Assembly (NCBI GenBank): GCA_004151065.3
Contig: NWUY0300009158.1
Location: 15,328-39,889, forward strand
From: Larix sibirica
Taxonomy: Eukaryota > Streptophyta > Pinopsida > Pinales > Pinaceae
DNA length: 24,562 nt
Direction: 5' to 3'
How positions within the stretch are numbered: the first letter of the stretch is position 1; every line of letters starts with the position of its first letter. Position numbers and translations under genes: made by a program. A model generated the notes under the pieces. That model saw only the letters and a program-made list of their open reading frames with translations. It was not told where the DNA came from and searched no databases. Below, in pieces: positions 1 through 8,450 of the stretch.

Positions 1-30
1 TTTTTTTTTTTGGGGGGGGGGAGGGGAGGG
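1..30. repeat. Homopolymer run T11-G10 at the window edge
   Basis: Eleven T are followed directly by ten G and then a G-rich stretch. The run sits exactly at the window start. It could be a real low-complexity tract or a contig-end artefact, and nothing in it supports a function. Confidence 0.8.
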
Positions 31-38
31 CGCTCTTT

Positions 39-800
39 GATGGAGTTGATATGTGGTGCACTGCATCACAGTTTCATAAATTTTCAACAAAATTATTGAA
101 TTACCACTCAAAATATAGGTTTGATAGAAGTGCTCTTCGTAGCACTACTATTTTATTCAAGAAGCATGCCTGTAAATTTATAGAATCCATGCTTAAAAAT
201 AGGAATTGTTAATCGAATTTATGTTATTTTAGTTTTCTTATTTGTTGTCTATATTTATTTCATAAGTTCACAAAGAAGGATGTCATAAAAAACAATTTCC
301 CCATCACATCTTACTAAGAAGGGGTGAAGAAGGGTTTGCATCTTCTATTGGACCCCATATTAAGGGATATAATTTACATCAGTATTTGATGACACTTGCC
401 ACAAGGTTCAGTTGACAAGTTATCCAAAAAAAGATAAAGATGTTCCAAATTTTTTGAACATTGGGCGAGGGGGGGGGTGGAATGGAATGTGAGAGGTTTG
501 GGGACGGAAAGAATATCTTGTTCAATTTAAAACAATATAACCTAGTTGCAAGCCATTGTCGACTTTGACAAAAATATCCTAATTCCTAATTCTGGGCAAT
601 ACAAACTACCCTAAACCCTAAACTTTGACATTTTCAATTTCATGCATTTTTAAAGAAATATGAACATAATACATACCATATATACTAAACCCTAAACTTT
701 GACATTTTTTATCTCATGCATTTTTAAAATAAATATGAGCATAATAAATACTAGATATGTTCGTGGCGAGTAGCAAGCATCCACCCTTTGGATCTCTCTC
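39..800 (+). repeat. Copy 1 of the arm segment (direct copy of 13970-14635)
   Basis: Long collinear similarity to 13970-14635 is visible by eye. Shared landmarks include the stretch around 'aaatataggttt', 'cttcgtagcacta', 'gaagcatgc', 'agttttc', 'acaaagaagg' and 'accctaaaccctaaa', ending with 'gatctctctccggtcagtgaaatg' cognates near 790. Bases 39-58 instead match 12662-12681 in 19-20 positions. Copy 1 therefore lacks about 1.27 kb that lies between 12700 and 13965 in copy 2. The same segment occurs a third time, inverted, at 19617-20690. No reading frame is conserved between copies, so I call it non-coding repeat. Confidence 0.85.
611..756 (+). repeat. Tandem duplication of about 74 bp with AAACCCTAAAC motif
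   Basis: Two adjacent copies, 611-684 and 685-756, each start with 'ctaaaccctaaactttgac' and run through 'catttttaaa' to 'gcataata'-type sequence. The corresponding part of copy 2 (14485-14555) is single. The duplication therefore arose in copy 1 only, or was lost from copy 2. Confidence 0.8.
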
Positions 801-1220
801 CGGTCAGTGAAATGTAAGACTGTGTAGAAATCAGAGGATTAATCATTGTTGATTTATACAGACCATAATGGTGAGGTAATTGACTCCCGATAAGATATTA
901 CAATTGTCAGGTTTTGTACGTCTTACAATACCAATAAATTAATAATTTATACGGGGTAAACTATGGAATTATATTTTTCTCTATGCAACCAAGGCCATAG
1001 ATAATTCTAAGTCTATGAAGCGTTATATCACTTAGGGATTAATGGTTCCATGAAGAGTTGTGAAGGATAGTGGTTATTGTTATAATGGTTTGGTGTTGGG
1101 AGTAATAAAGTTTGGGAATAAAGAGTTGTGACATATAATGGCCATGATTATAAATGTTAGGTGTTGGGAGTAATAAGGTTGAAGGGTTGTAGTTATAGAT
1201 TAATATATGTTGGGTATAAA
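801..1220 (+). repeat. Spacer between arm segment and satellite, copy 1
   Basis: This stretch is collinear with 14640-15030 in copy 2 (landmarks 'caataccaataaat', 'attctaagtctatgaag', 'gttaatggttcca', 'taaagagttgtga', 'taataaggttgaaggg'). It contains an internal duplication of about 80 bp, seen as two 'gtgttgggagtaataa' blocks near 1092 and 1162. No gene is seen. Confidence 0.75.
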
Positions 1221-3506
1221 GGCCTTGAATGCCTAAAATATTTATTTAGGTATCAAGGATTATGATACTTATTTGACCCTTGTGCAAGGCCACATGACCC
1301 ATTCCTAGTAATTAAAACCTTTTGATAAACACATATTCCCTATCAAAAGACAAAGATTCCATAGAGAAGGCATGTCTAGTGGTTCAAGGTTTCATTCATG
1401 GAACATAAAACTTAGAATCTACCTTTAATGCCTCAAGATTAAGTTTCATCCTTAAACATAGTAAGGGTACCAATACCCATACTATGTAGTAATAGAAACC
1501 TCCATATGGTGACCATATCGAGAGGCAAGGGAAAGGGTTTGAGGCATTATTATGTTTGTTTGATTCCTAGAAGGTTACTTTAGATCATAAGGCCCACATT
1601 TTCACTCTTGCATATTTCCATGTATTTGCAACCAATATCATATTTCTCAAAACCACTTGAGAACACTAAACCCCACTCATAAGACATGGATAGATTAAGG
1701 AGGACATGTGTGATTGTTAAAGGAATACTTCTTATCCCTAGATTCCTAAAATATTGATTAAGGACCGAACCCCACATTTACTCCCACATGAATGTTAAGG
1801 GCCCTAAGACTTATCCCTGGTGCTAAAAAAAATAATAGTGGCACCCATATCTGCACATGGAAAAAATATTCCCTCGAGAGGCCACATGCAGTGGTCAAGG
1901 CTTTGTTCTTGGACCAAGAAGTATATAATATTATTTCAAGGCATAAGATATAATTTTCTTCTTCTATCCATGTCTAGGGCCATAACATCCATACTTACTA
2001 TTGAAAATATCCTCAACAAATTGTTATCTATGGTGTTTCAAGGTGTTATTCATGGAGCTTCATCCATAGAAGATAACTTAAGAGCCTAATTTTTTATTTT
2101 ACTCCACGGACTGTTGTGACATCATTGCAGTAATACATATTTATTTAACATCTCCTAATGGTATCCATATCCCCACTACGAGGCCAAGAATACACTTGGT
2201 AGATCATGTGTAGTGTTGAAAGGTAATGTTCTTGGGCTTGGACGCCTCAAATATTTATTTAGTCGTAAATAATCATGGTAAATATTTCAACCATGTGCAA
2301 GGACACATGACCCATCCGTAGTGATTAAAACGTTATGATGAACACAATGATATCCCCTCTCCGAAGACAAATATTCCATAGTGAAGGCATGCCTAGTGGT
2401 TCAAGGTTTCTCTCATGGAACTTAAACCTTAGAGTCTACATTTAATGCCTCAATCTCAAGTTTCTTCCATAAGCCATAGTAAGGGTACCAATACACATAT
2501 TATGTAATAACAATCTCCAATATAAGGTTCCCATATCTGAAATCAAAAGAAAATGACACTCTTGAGAGGTGGGCACAATGGTTCAAGGCATTTTTCTTTT
2601 TGTTTGATGCCTAGAAGTTTACTTCAGGTTGTAAGGCCCACTTTTCCTCTCTTGAACATGTCATGGGAATGCATGGTGGCTTGAGGTATTTATCTTGGCT
2701 CTTGATCCCTATAAGAAACCATTTTCACCCCATGCTTTAGTTTCATTGGTCGACATTAGTTATGGAGTAATAGTTATGAGCTATCGAGGTTATAAGATTT
2801 ATGACGCACAACTAGAAGTTAGGAGTTAATGACCCTATGACTGATACGAGTTAGGAGTTAAAGACCTTGTTTTCGAGTTAGCTATTGCTGACCCCATTTT
2901 TGAGTTATTTATTACTCCTGGTGATATGAGTTAGGAGTTAGGAGTTAAGACCCTGTGACTCACAACTATTACTCAAAACCACTTGAGAGCACCTGGCCCC
3001 ACTCATAATACATGGATACCATAGGGAGGATGTCATACATGTGGTTATCCCTAGATTCCTAGAATATTGAGCAAGGACCTGAACCCCACATTTACTCCTA
3101 CTATAATGTTTACGTCCCTCAAACTTATCCCTAGTGCTAAAAAAAGTAATAGTGGCACCCTTACCTACACACATGGGAAAATGATTCCCTCAAGAGTTCA
3201 CCCGATTTGATGTTCAAGGAATTGTTCTTGGCCTAAAAAGTCAATAATATTATTTCAAGGCATAAGGTATGTGTTTCTACTTTGACTATGATCCATGTCC
3301 AGGGCCATAACACCCATACTTTTGAAAATATCATAATCACACTAATTTCACCACTCAAAGGCTAGTCACACCTTCTCGATCATGTCCATGTCCAGGCCCT
3401 GAGACCCATATATAGTGGTTGAAAATAAATAATGGTTCCCATATATCCACTTATAAATCAATGAATCATCAACTTCTCCTCAAAAAATTGTTATCTATGG
3501 TGTTTC
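1221..3506 (+). repeat. Satellite array of about 180-bp monomers, copy 1
   Basis: A degenerate core of the form 'gtggttcaaggt-tt-ttcttgg...gatgcctagaatatt' recurs near 1390, 1540, 1720, 1890, 2035, 2212, 2398, 2580, 3035 and 3210, mostly 150-190 bp apart. Longer blocks recur with a larger period. For example, the 'atttatttaggt...catgtgcaaggccacatgac' block is near 1235 and 2250, and the 'cactcataagacatgg' block near 1675 and 3000. All monomers read in the same direction as in 15031-19617. The array stops abruptly at 3506 inside the block that elsewhere continues 'tgtttcaaggtgttattc' (2036, 16914, 18645). Confidence 0.8.
2813..2950 (+). repeat. Local short repeat based on GAGTTAGGAGTTA
   Basis: The motif recurs at about 2813, 2848 and 2928 (the last with an extra 'ggagtta'), separated by 'gaccctgt'-like spacers. 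The matching place in copy 2 (around 16290) goes straight to 'gtaagaccccgtgactcacacc'. This small array is therefore a private expansion in copy 1. Confidence 0.75.
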
Positions 3507-3522
3507 TGTGAAAATCCTCACA
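3507..3522. repeat. 16-bp near-palindrome at the satellite junction
   Basis: TGTGAAAATCCTCACA pairs with itself through TGTGA/TCACA ends. It lies immediately after the last recognisable satellite base (3506). A terminus beginning with TG next to a sharp repeat boundary could mark the end of an inserted element. No matching second terminus was found. Confidence 0.5.
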
Positions 3523-4455
3523 GCAGATCTAAGANCACTTTTTGAACCTGAATATGCACTTTTTAAACCGGTTTTTGCACTTTAGAAAGGTTATTTTTAG
3601 ACTTTCTTAAACTATTTTTTCACTTTTTTGAATGGAGTTTTTAGCTTTTTGATTAGAATTTTGCACTTATTGAAATGGAATTTGAACTTGTTATATTCAA
3701 TATTTCATACTTAATTTTAAATCACATTTCAAACAGAACCAAACATATAAAAATATGATATCCGGTTTCCTTGGCAATGTCTTGTTCTACAATGAATTTT
3801 TATGAAGTGCATGTAACAAGATTCCATTGATATCAATTATTATCAACCATTTATCTAATAATCTTGTATATGTAAACAAACAAATTCAATATATAAAACC
3901 CATTAATATTTAAATTTTTACATATTAATACTTTTGCTTGTATATAACAAAAAAAAAAGTATTAATTGTTGTGAATATGACAACTCATTTTAGAAAAAAA
4001 ACATGATCACTTGCATAGTTATCTTCTTATTTTTCATGTCCAATAATGAATTAAAAAAACATAAAAAAAGTTTGCACGTGTCTTCAATAGGAAACATTAA
4101 AGGTCAACTATTTCTTAATATAGAAGAATCCATTAGAAGAAAGTAAACGTACAAATAAAATAGAAGTGTCGATTATCCCTCTACAACAGTTCCTTTACAC
4201 CCAACACCAATAAATTCTTCTTAGTTAATATTCTGACTGCTTATACACATATGAAAACCAAATTTGTAACCACAACAACAATATACAAGCCATTAAACTA
4301 ACAAGCATGCATATACTGACCAAGTAAATAGTAGCCTATTGTTTATGGTGCTCAAAAGTCTATATCAATAATAATAAAACATAACAAAGAAAAAAAAAAA
4401 TCATAATGAAGTGACACACATAGATAATTAACTATTAAAATATATGTTGCAACAA
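3523..4455. other. AT-rich intergenic stretch, no gene seen
   Basis: The first 150 bases contain several loose repeats of a 'CACTTTTTGAAC'-like word (about 3536, 3557, 3577, 3618, 3664). The rest is simple AT-rich sequence with A-runs near 3950 and 4390. One ambiguous base (N) is at 3535. No splice-bounded coding block could be read on either strand. It separates the satellite from the 3' end of the degenerate gene. Confidence 0.6.
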
Positions 4456-4459
4456 TAAG

Positions 4460-5055
4460 CAATATATTACAAGTTTTTCACAATGCTTAATGAAGATAGG
4501 AACGGTCTAATACTAGACATTACATCCAATTTAGAAACAACCTTCTAGACACTTCCCACCAATAAAATATCTTCCTTAGAAGATACATCGAGATGTTTAA
4601 CGAAAATGGAATTTTCAGTAGGATTTCCTTGTATCTGTGCACCTTCTAAGACAATCATAGCTATACATTCCACTGGAAATTCATTTCCAAACTCATGAGA
4701 CAATTTTCACATCTTCGAAGGTTTTTCCAGAATCATCTATAGAGCATTTATTAGAGGACCAATTTTTTAAAATTTATTTGTCAATTTTTTTGGTCTTCTC
4801 TCCTAGGAATTTCTTGAACAAAGACCTCCCATTACTTACACCTTTGGAAGACCAAATTCCAACTTCAAATTTATCCACACACAATTGCAAAAAATAAAAT
4901 GTTTTTGGTCATGATCAATACAACTTCGAAGGGTATTTGAAATCACATTCTTGGTTGACACTATCAGATGTTTCAAACCCCTTTTTAGTGGTGCCTATCT
5001 TTAAAAACAAAAAACCTTCTCCTTCTAAAATCAACAAATGTTTTTTTATCGAAAT
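4460..5055 (-). other. Pseudogene blocks 8 and 9, 3' part
   Basis: An acceptor TTTTGTGCAG at 5056 opens block 8 (ISIKKHLLILEGEGFLFLKI, then QECDFKYPSKL, stop at 4915). Block 9 (about 4880-4460) reads KFEVGIWSSKGVSNGRSLF, FKKFLGEKTKK, CSIDDSGKTFEDVKIV, then after a frame change VECIAMIVLEGAQ, IFVKHLDVSSKEDILLVGS, KVVSKLDVMSSIRPFLSSL and a stop at about 4470. No polyadenylation signal can be assigned with confidence. Confidence 0.5.
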
Positions 5056-5149
5056 CTGCACAAAAGAAGGTCCGTGTCATAAAATGCAAAATAATTTTAT
5101 TAAACAAATTTATAACTTCCCAGAAATAATATTTATTGTCAGATACACA

Positions 5150-5285
5150 TAATTGATTTGTTTATAGAGCATTGGATACCATCTATACCCAAGCTTTCAG
5201 TCCATTCTCCAACAATCATGGCCGATTCCATATTTTCCATGTGTTCCTCTATAAGAATTAGTATATGAATATTGTCAGTATCTCC
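5150..5285 (-). other. Pseudogene block 7
   Basis: An open stretch follows the acceptor at 5286: GDTDNIHILILIEEHMENME, then MIVGEWTESLGIDGIQCSI, ending at a stop near 5150. Confidence 0.45.
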
Positions 5286-5354
5286 CTACATAGAAATTAA
5301 AATGAGTCAAATTTGCAATTTTAGAGAATCACTGAACATAATTTAGAAGCTCAC
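5286..5354 (-). other. Candidate second intron in the pseudogene, about 69 bp
   Basis: Donor AAG|GTGAGC and acceptor TTCTATGTAG|GGAG on the minus strand. Removal joins the preceding exon in phase to GDTDNIHILILIEEH. The length is near the lower limit for plant introns, so this is less certain than the 93-bp intron. Confidence 0.45.
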
Positions 5355-5491
5355 CTTCCTCACCAGAACCACCGTAGATTGTTCATTCTATCGAAATTAT
5401 AATTTTTTTGTTGATTCTTCAACACCATCATCACCATGATATGATTTGCTCTTCCTATTAGAGGATTCTTGCAAATCACCCACACTTACAT
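5355..5491 (-). other. Pseudogene block 6
   Basis: The exon between the two introns reads DVSVGDLQESSNRKSKSYHG then DDGVEES. It has two stops near 5410 and 5400. It is polar and low in hydrophobics, so probably a disordered linker. Confidence 0.45.
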
Positions 5492-5584
5492 CTAAAAACA
5501 TGAATCGAAAGATGTATGTTATAAAGAAACAAATAATTTAAACACATAATAAAACATAACATTTGTAAATATAGATATAAATAC
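5492..5584 (-). other. Retained GT-AG intron in the pseudogene, 93 bp
   Basis: The donor reads GAAG|GTATTTAT on the minus strand and the acceptor TGTTTTTAG|ATGTAAG. Joining the flanks restores a frame from LLDYPNE into DVSVGDLQESSNRK. The length and AT-richness are typical of plant introns. Confidence 0.55.
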
Positions 5585-6047
5585 CTTCATTTGGATAATC
5601 CAACAATGACTGAAAGAATTGGTTCATGTACAATTCTCGTTCAAACATTTCCATAATAGAAACAATGCATAGATAGAGAATTCTCCTTAGAGAATTAATA
5701 AGTCTAGTGCTAACATAAAACAAGATGAAGGTGCCTTGAGACAAAGTAAAGTTGGCCACTAAATGATCCCAAAAATCCATCACCCTTTCTTTTGGAAAGA
5801 CATGCTCTCGATTGGAATCCTATATCTTTGAAAGTTGGGAAATCAATGAGTGACAAGTTTTCATTGGTCCACTCCATGTAAAAATAAAAGTTGGCAGATT
5901 CCGCCCCTCTAATCCAACTCTCTTACACTATGTAAGAGATAAACCCATATAACAATCATTATCAAAGTATCTAATGACGCCAATAACGCCATATTCTTTG
6001 ACAAGTTTTCTTATTTTCTTTGTGAATTGATAAAGTATTTTCAAATC
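5585..6047 (-). other. Pseudogene block 5
   Basis: The stretch 6047-5931 reads DLKILYQFTKKIRKLVKEYG and IRYFDNDCYMGLSL. After a small frameshift, 5916-5710 reads WIRGAESANFYFYMEWTNEN, LIDFPTFKDIGFQSRACLS and LGSFSGQLYFVSRHL. A further frameshift near 5715 gives INSLRRILYLCIV, MEMFERELYMNQFFQ and LLDYPNE, ending at a splice donor at 5584. The neighbouring stretch 6204-6048 shows no clear coding block and may be intronic. Confidence 0.55.
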
Positions 6048-6204
6048 AAATATAAGCATTTAGATCACCCATGGAAACACAAGTAAAAGGTTCTGTATTT
6101 CATTCTAATAAAAATAACAACTCAAGAATATTTATTTTTGTCCAGCCATATAAACACTTGCACATATTGAACACAACTATCTCACAACACAATGTGTTGT
6201 GAAA

Positions 6205-6479
6205 CTAATTAATCCCCTTCAGTGTATTCCATAATGTAGATGGAAAAAAATATCGACAGGGAAATCTTGTAGTATCTTTCAGAGAATCCATAGTGACACT
6301 GATTTCTTTTTGCTTGATATATATTTGCAAAATGGAAGAAGATTCTTTTGGAAACTTAAAATCATCCTCCTCTACACTCATTTCCATTTCTTCATCAGAG
6401 ACTTGACTTACTTGTCATCACATATAATACTACAAAGCCATTGAAAATAATTTGGAGCAATTTTATAAACCTCAATCAC
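6205..6479 (-). other. Pseudogene block 4 with acidic stretch
   Basis: A one-base frame change leads into VIEVYKIAPNYFQWLCSII. After a possible donor-like GTAAGT at about 6411, an acidic run follows (SDEEMEMSVEEDD), then KFPKESSSILQIYIKQ and PCRYFFPSTLWNTL, ending at TAG 6205. The acidic run suggests a linker between folded parts. Confidence 0.5.
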
Positions 6480-6937
6480 ATTTTTTGTTAGACATATAAT
6501 TTGATGAATAAAATTCACAGTCCTCAACACTCACATATTCAACAATCATATTTATGCTTGTTCTTTCATCCTTAACTCTCTTGCAATACTGTAAAAGTGT
6601 CTCCGTGTCAACATTATAGTCTACTGTGGCACCCAACCAAACTAAAACCTAGACTATTTAATCTGCAGTGATTCTTAATTCTGTCTCATCCATATCATGC
6701 AAAGGCCTAAAAAAATTAGACCCATATTGTTTTGTTTTATTTTTCATGAAATCATCATGATTGATCCTTTTGGGGGGAGCATGCCAAAGAGTCATTTTTT
6801 TATAGCTAAAATACTACACACCATTTGTTCCAAACCTCATCCGAAATCAAGATAAGACTCATCTTGCCTTTAAGACTTTCCTTGTTAGAAACATCGAATA
6901 TATCTACACATTCATTTTGAAAATTTCGCAATCTAAT
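6472..6937 (-). other. Pseudogene block 3
   Basis: Two adjoining frames. The first (6937-6801) reads LRNFQNECVDIFDV and LISDEVWNKW. The second (6804-6472) reads MTLWHAPPKRINHDDF, KQYGSNFFRPLHDMDETEL, WLGATVDYNVDTETLLQYC and INMIVEYVSVEDCEF, with only two stops, both compatible with former Gln codons. This is one of the best-preserved parts and the best query for a search. Confidence 0.6.
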
Positions 6938-7031
6938 AAAATAGTAAACTCAGAGAGAAATTAAAACCAGTTTGGAATATTTGTAGTGGTGTAACAATAT
7001 TTGAAAGAAAAAATATATTTAACTGCCACTC

Positions 7032-7220
7032 CTACAATGGAATGTGACCTTTTCCATGACAGCTGGGCCTACTACTATATATCCATTTTTCTCTAGTCTT
7101 GATGACTTGATCAATAAATGGAGTGTCAACAAATTCTTTATTATAAATATTTTGTTGCTTACATAAACCTGTAATGAATTTCTGTGGAGCATTCTTTTGC
7201 AGAAGACACGGTTTACAAAA
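7032..7220 (-). other. Pseudogene block 2
   Basis: About 62 stop-free codons follow the frameshift, including LLQKNAPQKFITG, EFVDTPFIDQVIKTREKWIY and SRPSCHGKGHI. The Cys/His-containing end (PSCHGKGH) is too short to call a zinc site. The block ends at a stop at 7032. Confidence 0.5.
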
Positions 7221-8340
7221 TTGATATCTTTGGATGAACATATTTGTATTTATCATTTTCAATTATCTTCTACTACACAGATATAGTGTGCTAGTCATCC
7301 AAGATATAGAATTGCACTATATCCATTTCAATTTAAATTTCTCTAAGTAGACTAATAGGTTCATTCATCTCCTCGTTGAAAGGCATTAAAATTGCCTCTC
7401 AAAGAGTAGTGGTGAAATTTGTGACAAGTGACATAACCATCCTGACCACAACATCTTCATTCATTCTCTGAAATTGAAAATTTGGAGGTGCAAGAACACA
7501 TCTCTTGACATCAATAGAAAAATCATTTTCATTAAAAAGGAAATATTGTATTTACTATTGTTGGATGCTTTCTGTCCTCTCAAAAATTTTGGTAGCTTTC
7601 TCCATGATCACCTTTGAAGGGATTACCTTCAAAGGCTTGAATGACAATTTAGTGACATCCTATTCTAGTTCATATATGCTAGATATTCTATGGTAGTAGA
7701 GATTATTTTCATGGTAAACATTTATCAGCTGCTTGTTAAAATTCATGTAATGAAGCGGTGAAGATGCCTTTTTCTTAGTAAATCTTCTTTTAAATATTGA
7801 TATAATTCCATTTTACAAGCGTGTGTCCATATTCAATCCATCTCGATTATATAGATCATACAATTGCAATATTCAACCTTGTTTTGTGCAAGATACTCTA
7901 TCGTTGTCATCAATTTTTTTCGTCAACTCAAGGTGAAACTTAGAAATTGGAAGATCCATCTATAATAAAGAGCGGTATTTTCCTTCCATAACCTCTACTT
8001 GGACATGCAACATGTCTTCTTGAAATACATCTATAGACATGACGATGCTAATATTTCTTTGTTGTTCTTTAACAAATACATAGAGGTACAAATATGGATA
8101 TAGGTTATCGAGTTCTTCCATCTTAACAAACCAATGCATACCGCTAAGTCCTATATTGTGCTTAGGATGTATTTCAAGAAATAAAATTTCTTTGAACTAG
8201 TTGAGAGCTACTAAAATGTCCATTGTGACCCGTCGAAAAATGTTGCCACCAAATTATGAAGTATTACAAGGAAAAATGTATATATCTTCACAATTACAAG
8301 GCACAATATTAGTTAAAAAATACATAATAAATTGACACTT
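7213..8340 (-). other. Pseudogene block 1 (longest single-frame stretch)
   Basis: One frame can be followed for about 375 codons with about 14 stops, clearly fewer than the roughly 28 expected for sequence this AT-rich. Residue runs look like globular protein: GLSGMHWFVKMEELDNLYPY, then VQVEVMEGKY, ISKFHLELTKKIDD, LHYMNFNKQLINVYHENNLY, IMEKATKIFERTE and MNEDVVVRMVMSLV. Basic segment FKRRFTKKK lies near 7785. A frameshift near 7215-7230 passes the reading to the next block. Confidence 0.55.
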
Positions 8341-8450
8341 TTTGTGAGATATAGAAAACTATTATCACTTCCCATTGGGTAAACACACAAATAACAAATC
8401 GATAGATATTTATTGCATAATAGAATCCGAAAAGAGTTAGGCTAAACATA
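8341..8450. other. Gap between pseudogene and minisatellite
   Basis: A short AT-rich stretch. The frame of block 1 can be followed weakly upstream (DLLFVCLPNGK) but soon hits three stops. No promoter element can be supported. Confidence 0.4.

Larger units (their letters stand above)
4460..8340 (-). pseudogene. Degenerate multi-exon gene, family not recognised
   Basis: Read on the minus strand, a series of protein-like blocks covers about 3.9 kb. They keep ordinary amino-acid composition despite stop codons and small frameshifts. Examples are FFGG-like then NIFRRVTMDILVALN near 8240, YLYLYVFVKEQQ near 8095, APPKRINHDDF near 6760, YNVDTETLLQYCKRV near 6600, SANFYFYMEWTNENLSL near 5880 and VECIAMIVLEGAQ near 4670. 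At least two GT-AG introns (5584-5492 and 5354-5286) separate blocks, so this descends from a spliced chromosomal gene and is not a processed copy. Many stops sit where CAA, CAG or CGA would fit (for example at 6660, 6651 and 7875), as expected from C-to-T decay. It lies between two repeat blocks and shares nothing with them. I do not recognise the family. No known catalytic motif is visible. I am fairly sure it was once coding and sure it is not now intact. Confidence 0.65.

Noticed and set aside
1-30. Poly(A) tail of a retroelement in reverse
   Set aside because: The run is at the window edge and followed by poly(G), so an end artefact is at least as likely.
611-700. Interstitial telomere (AAACCCT repeats), also near 14483
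   Set aside because: Only two units are present at each place and they are part of the dispersed arm segment, so no telomeric origin can be supported.
4937-5152. Plus-strand frames at 4937-5152 and 7505-7696
   Set aside because: They are antisense to the better protein-like blocks of the minus-strand pseudogene.
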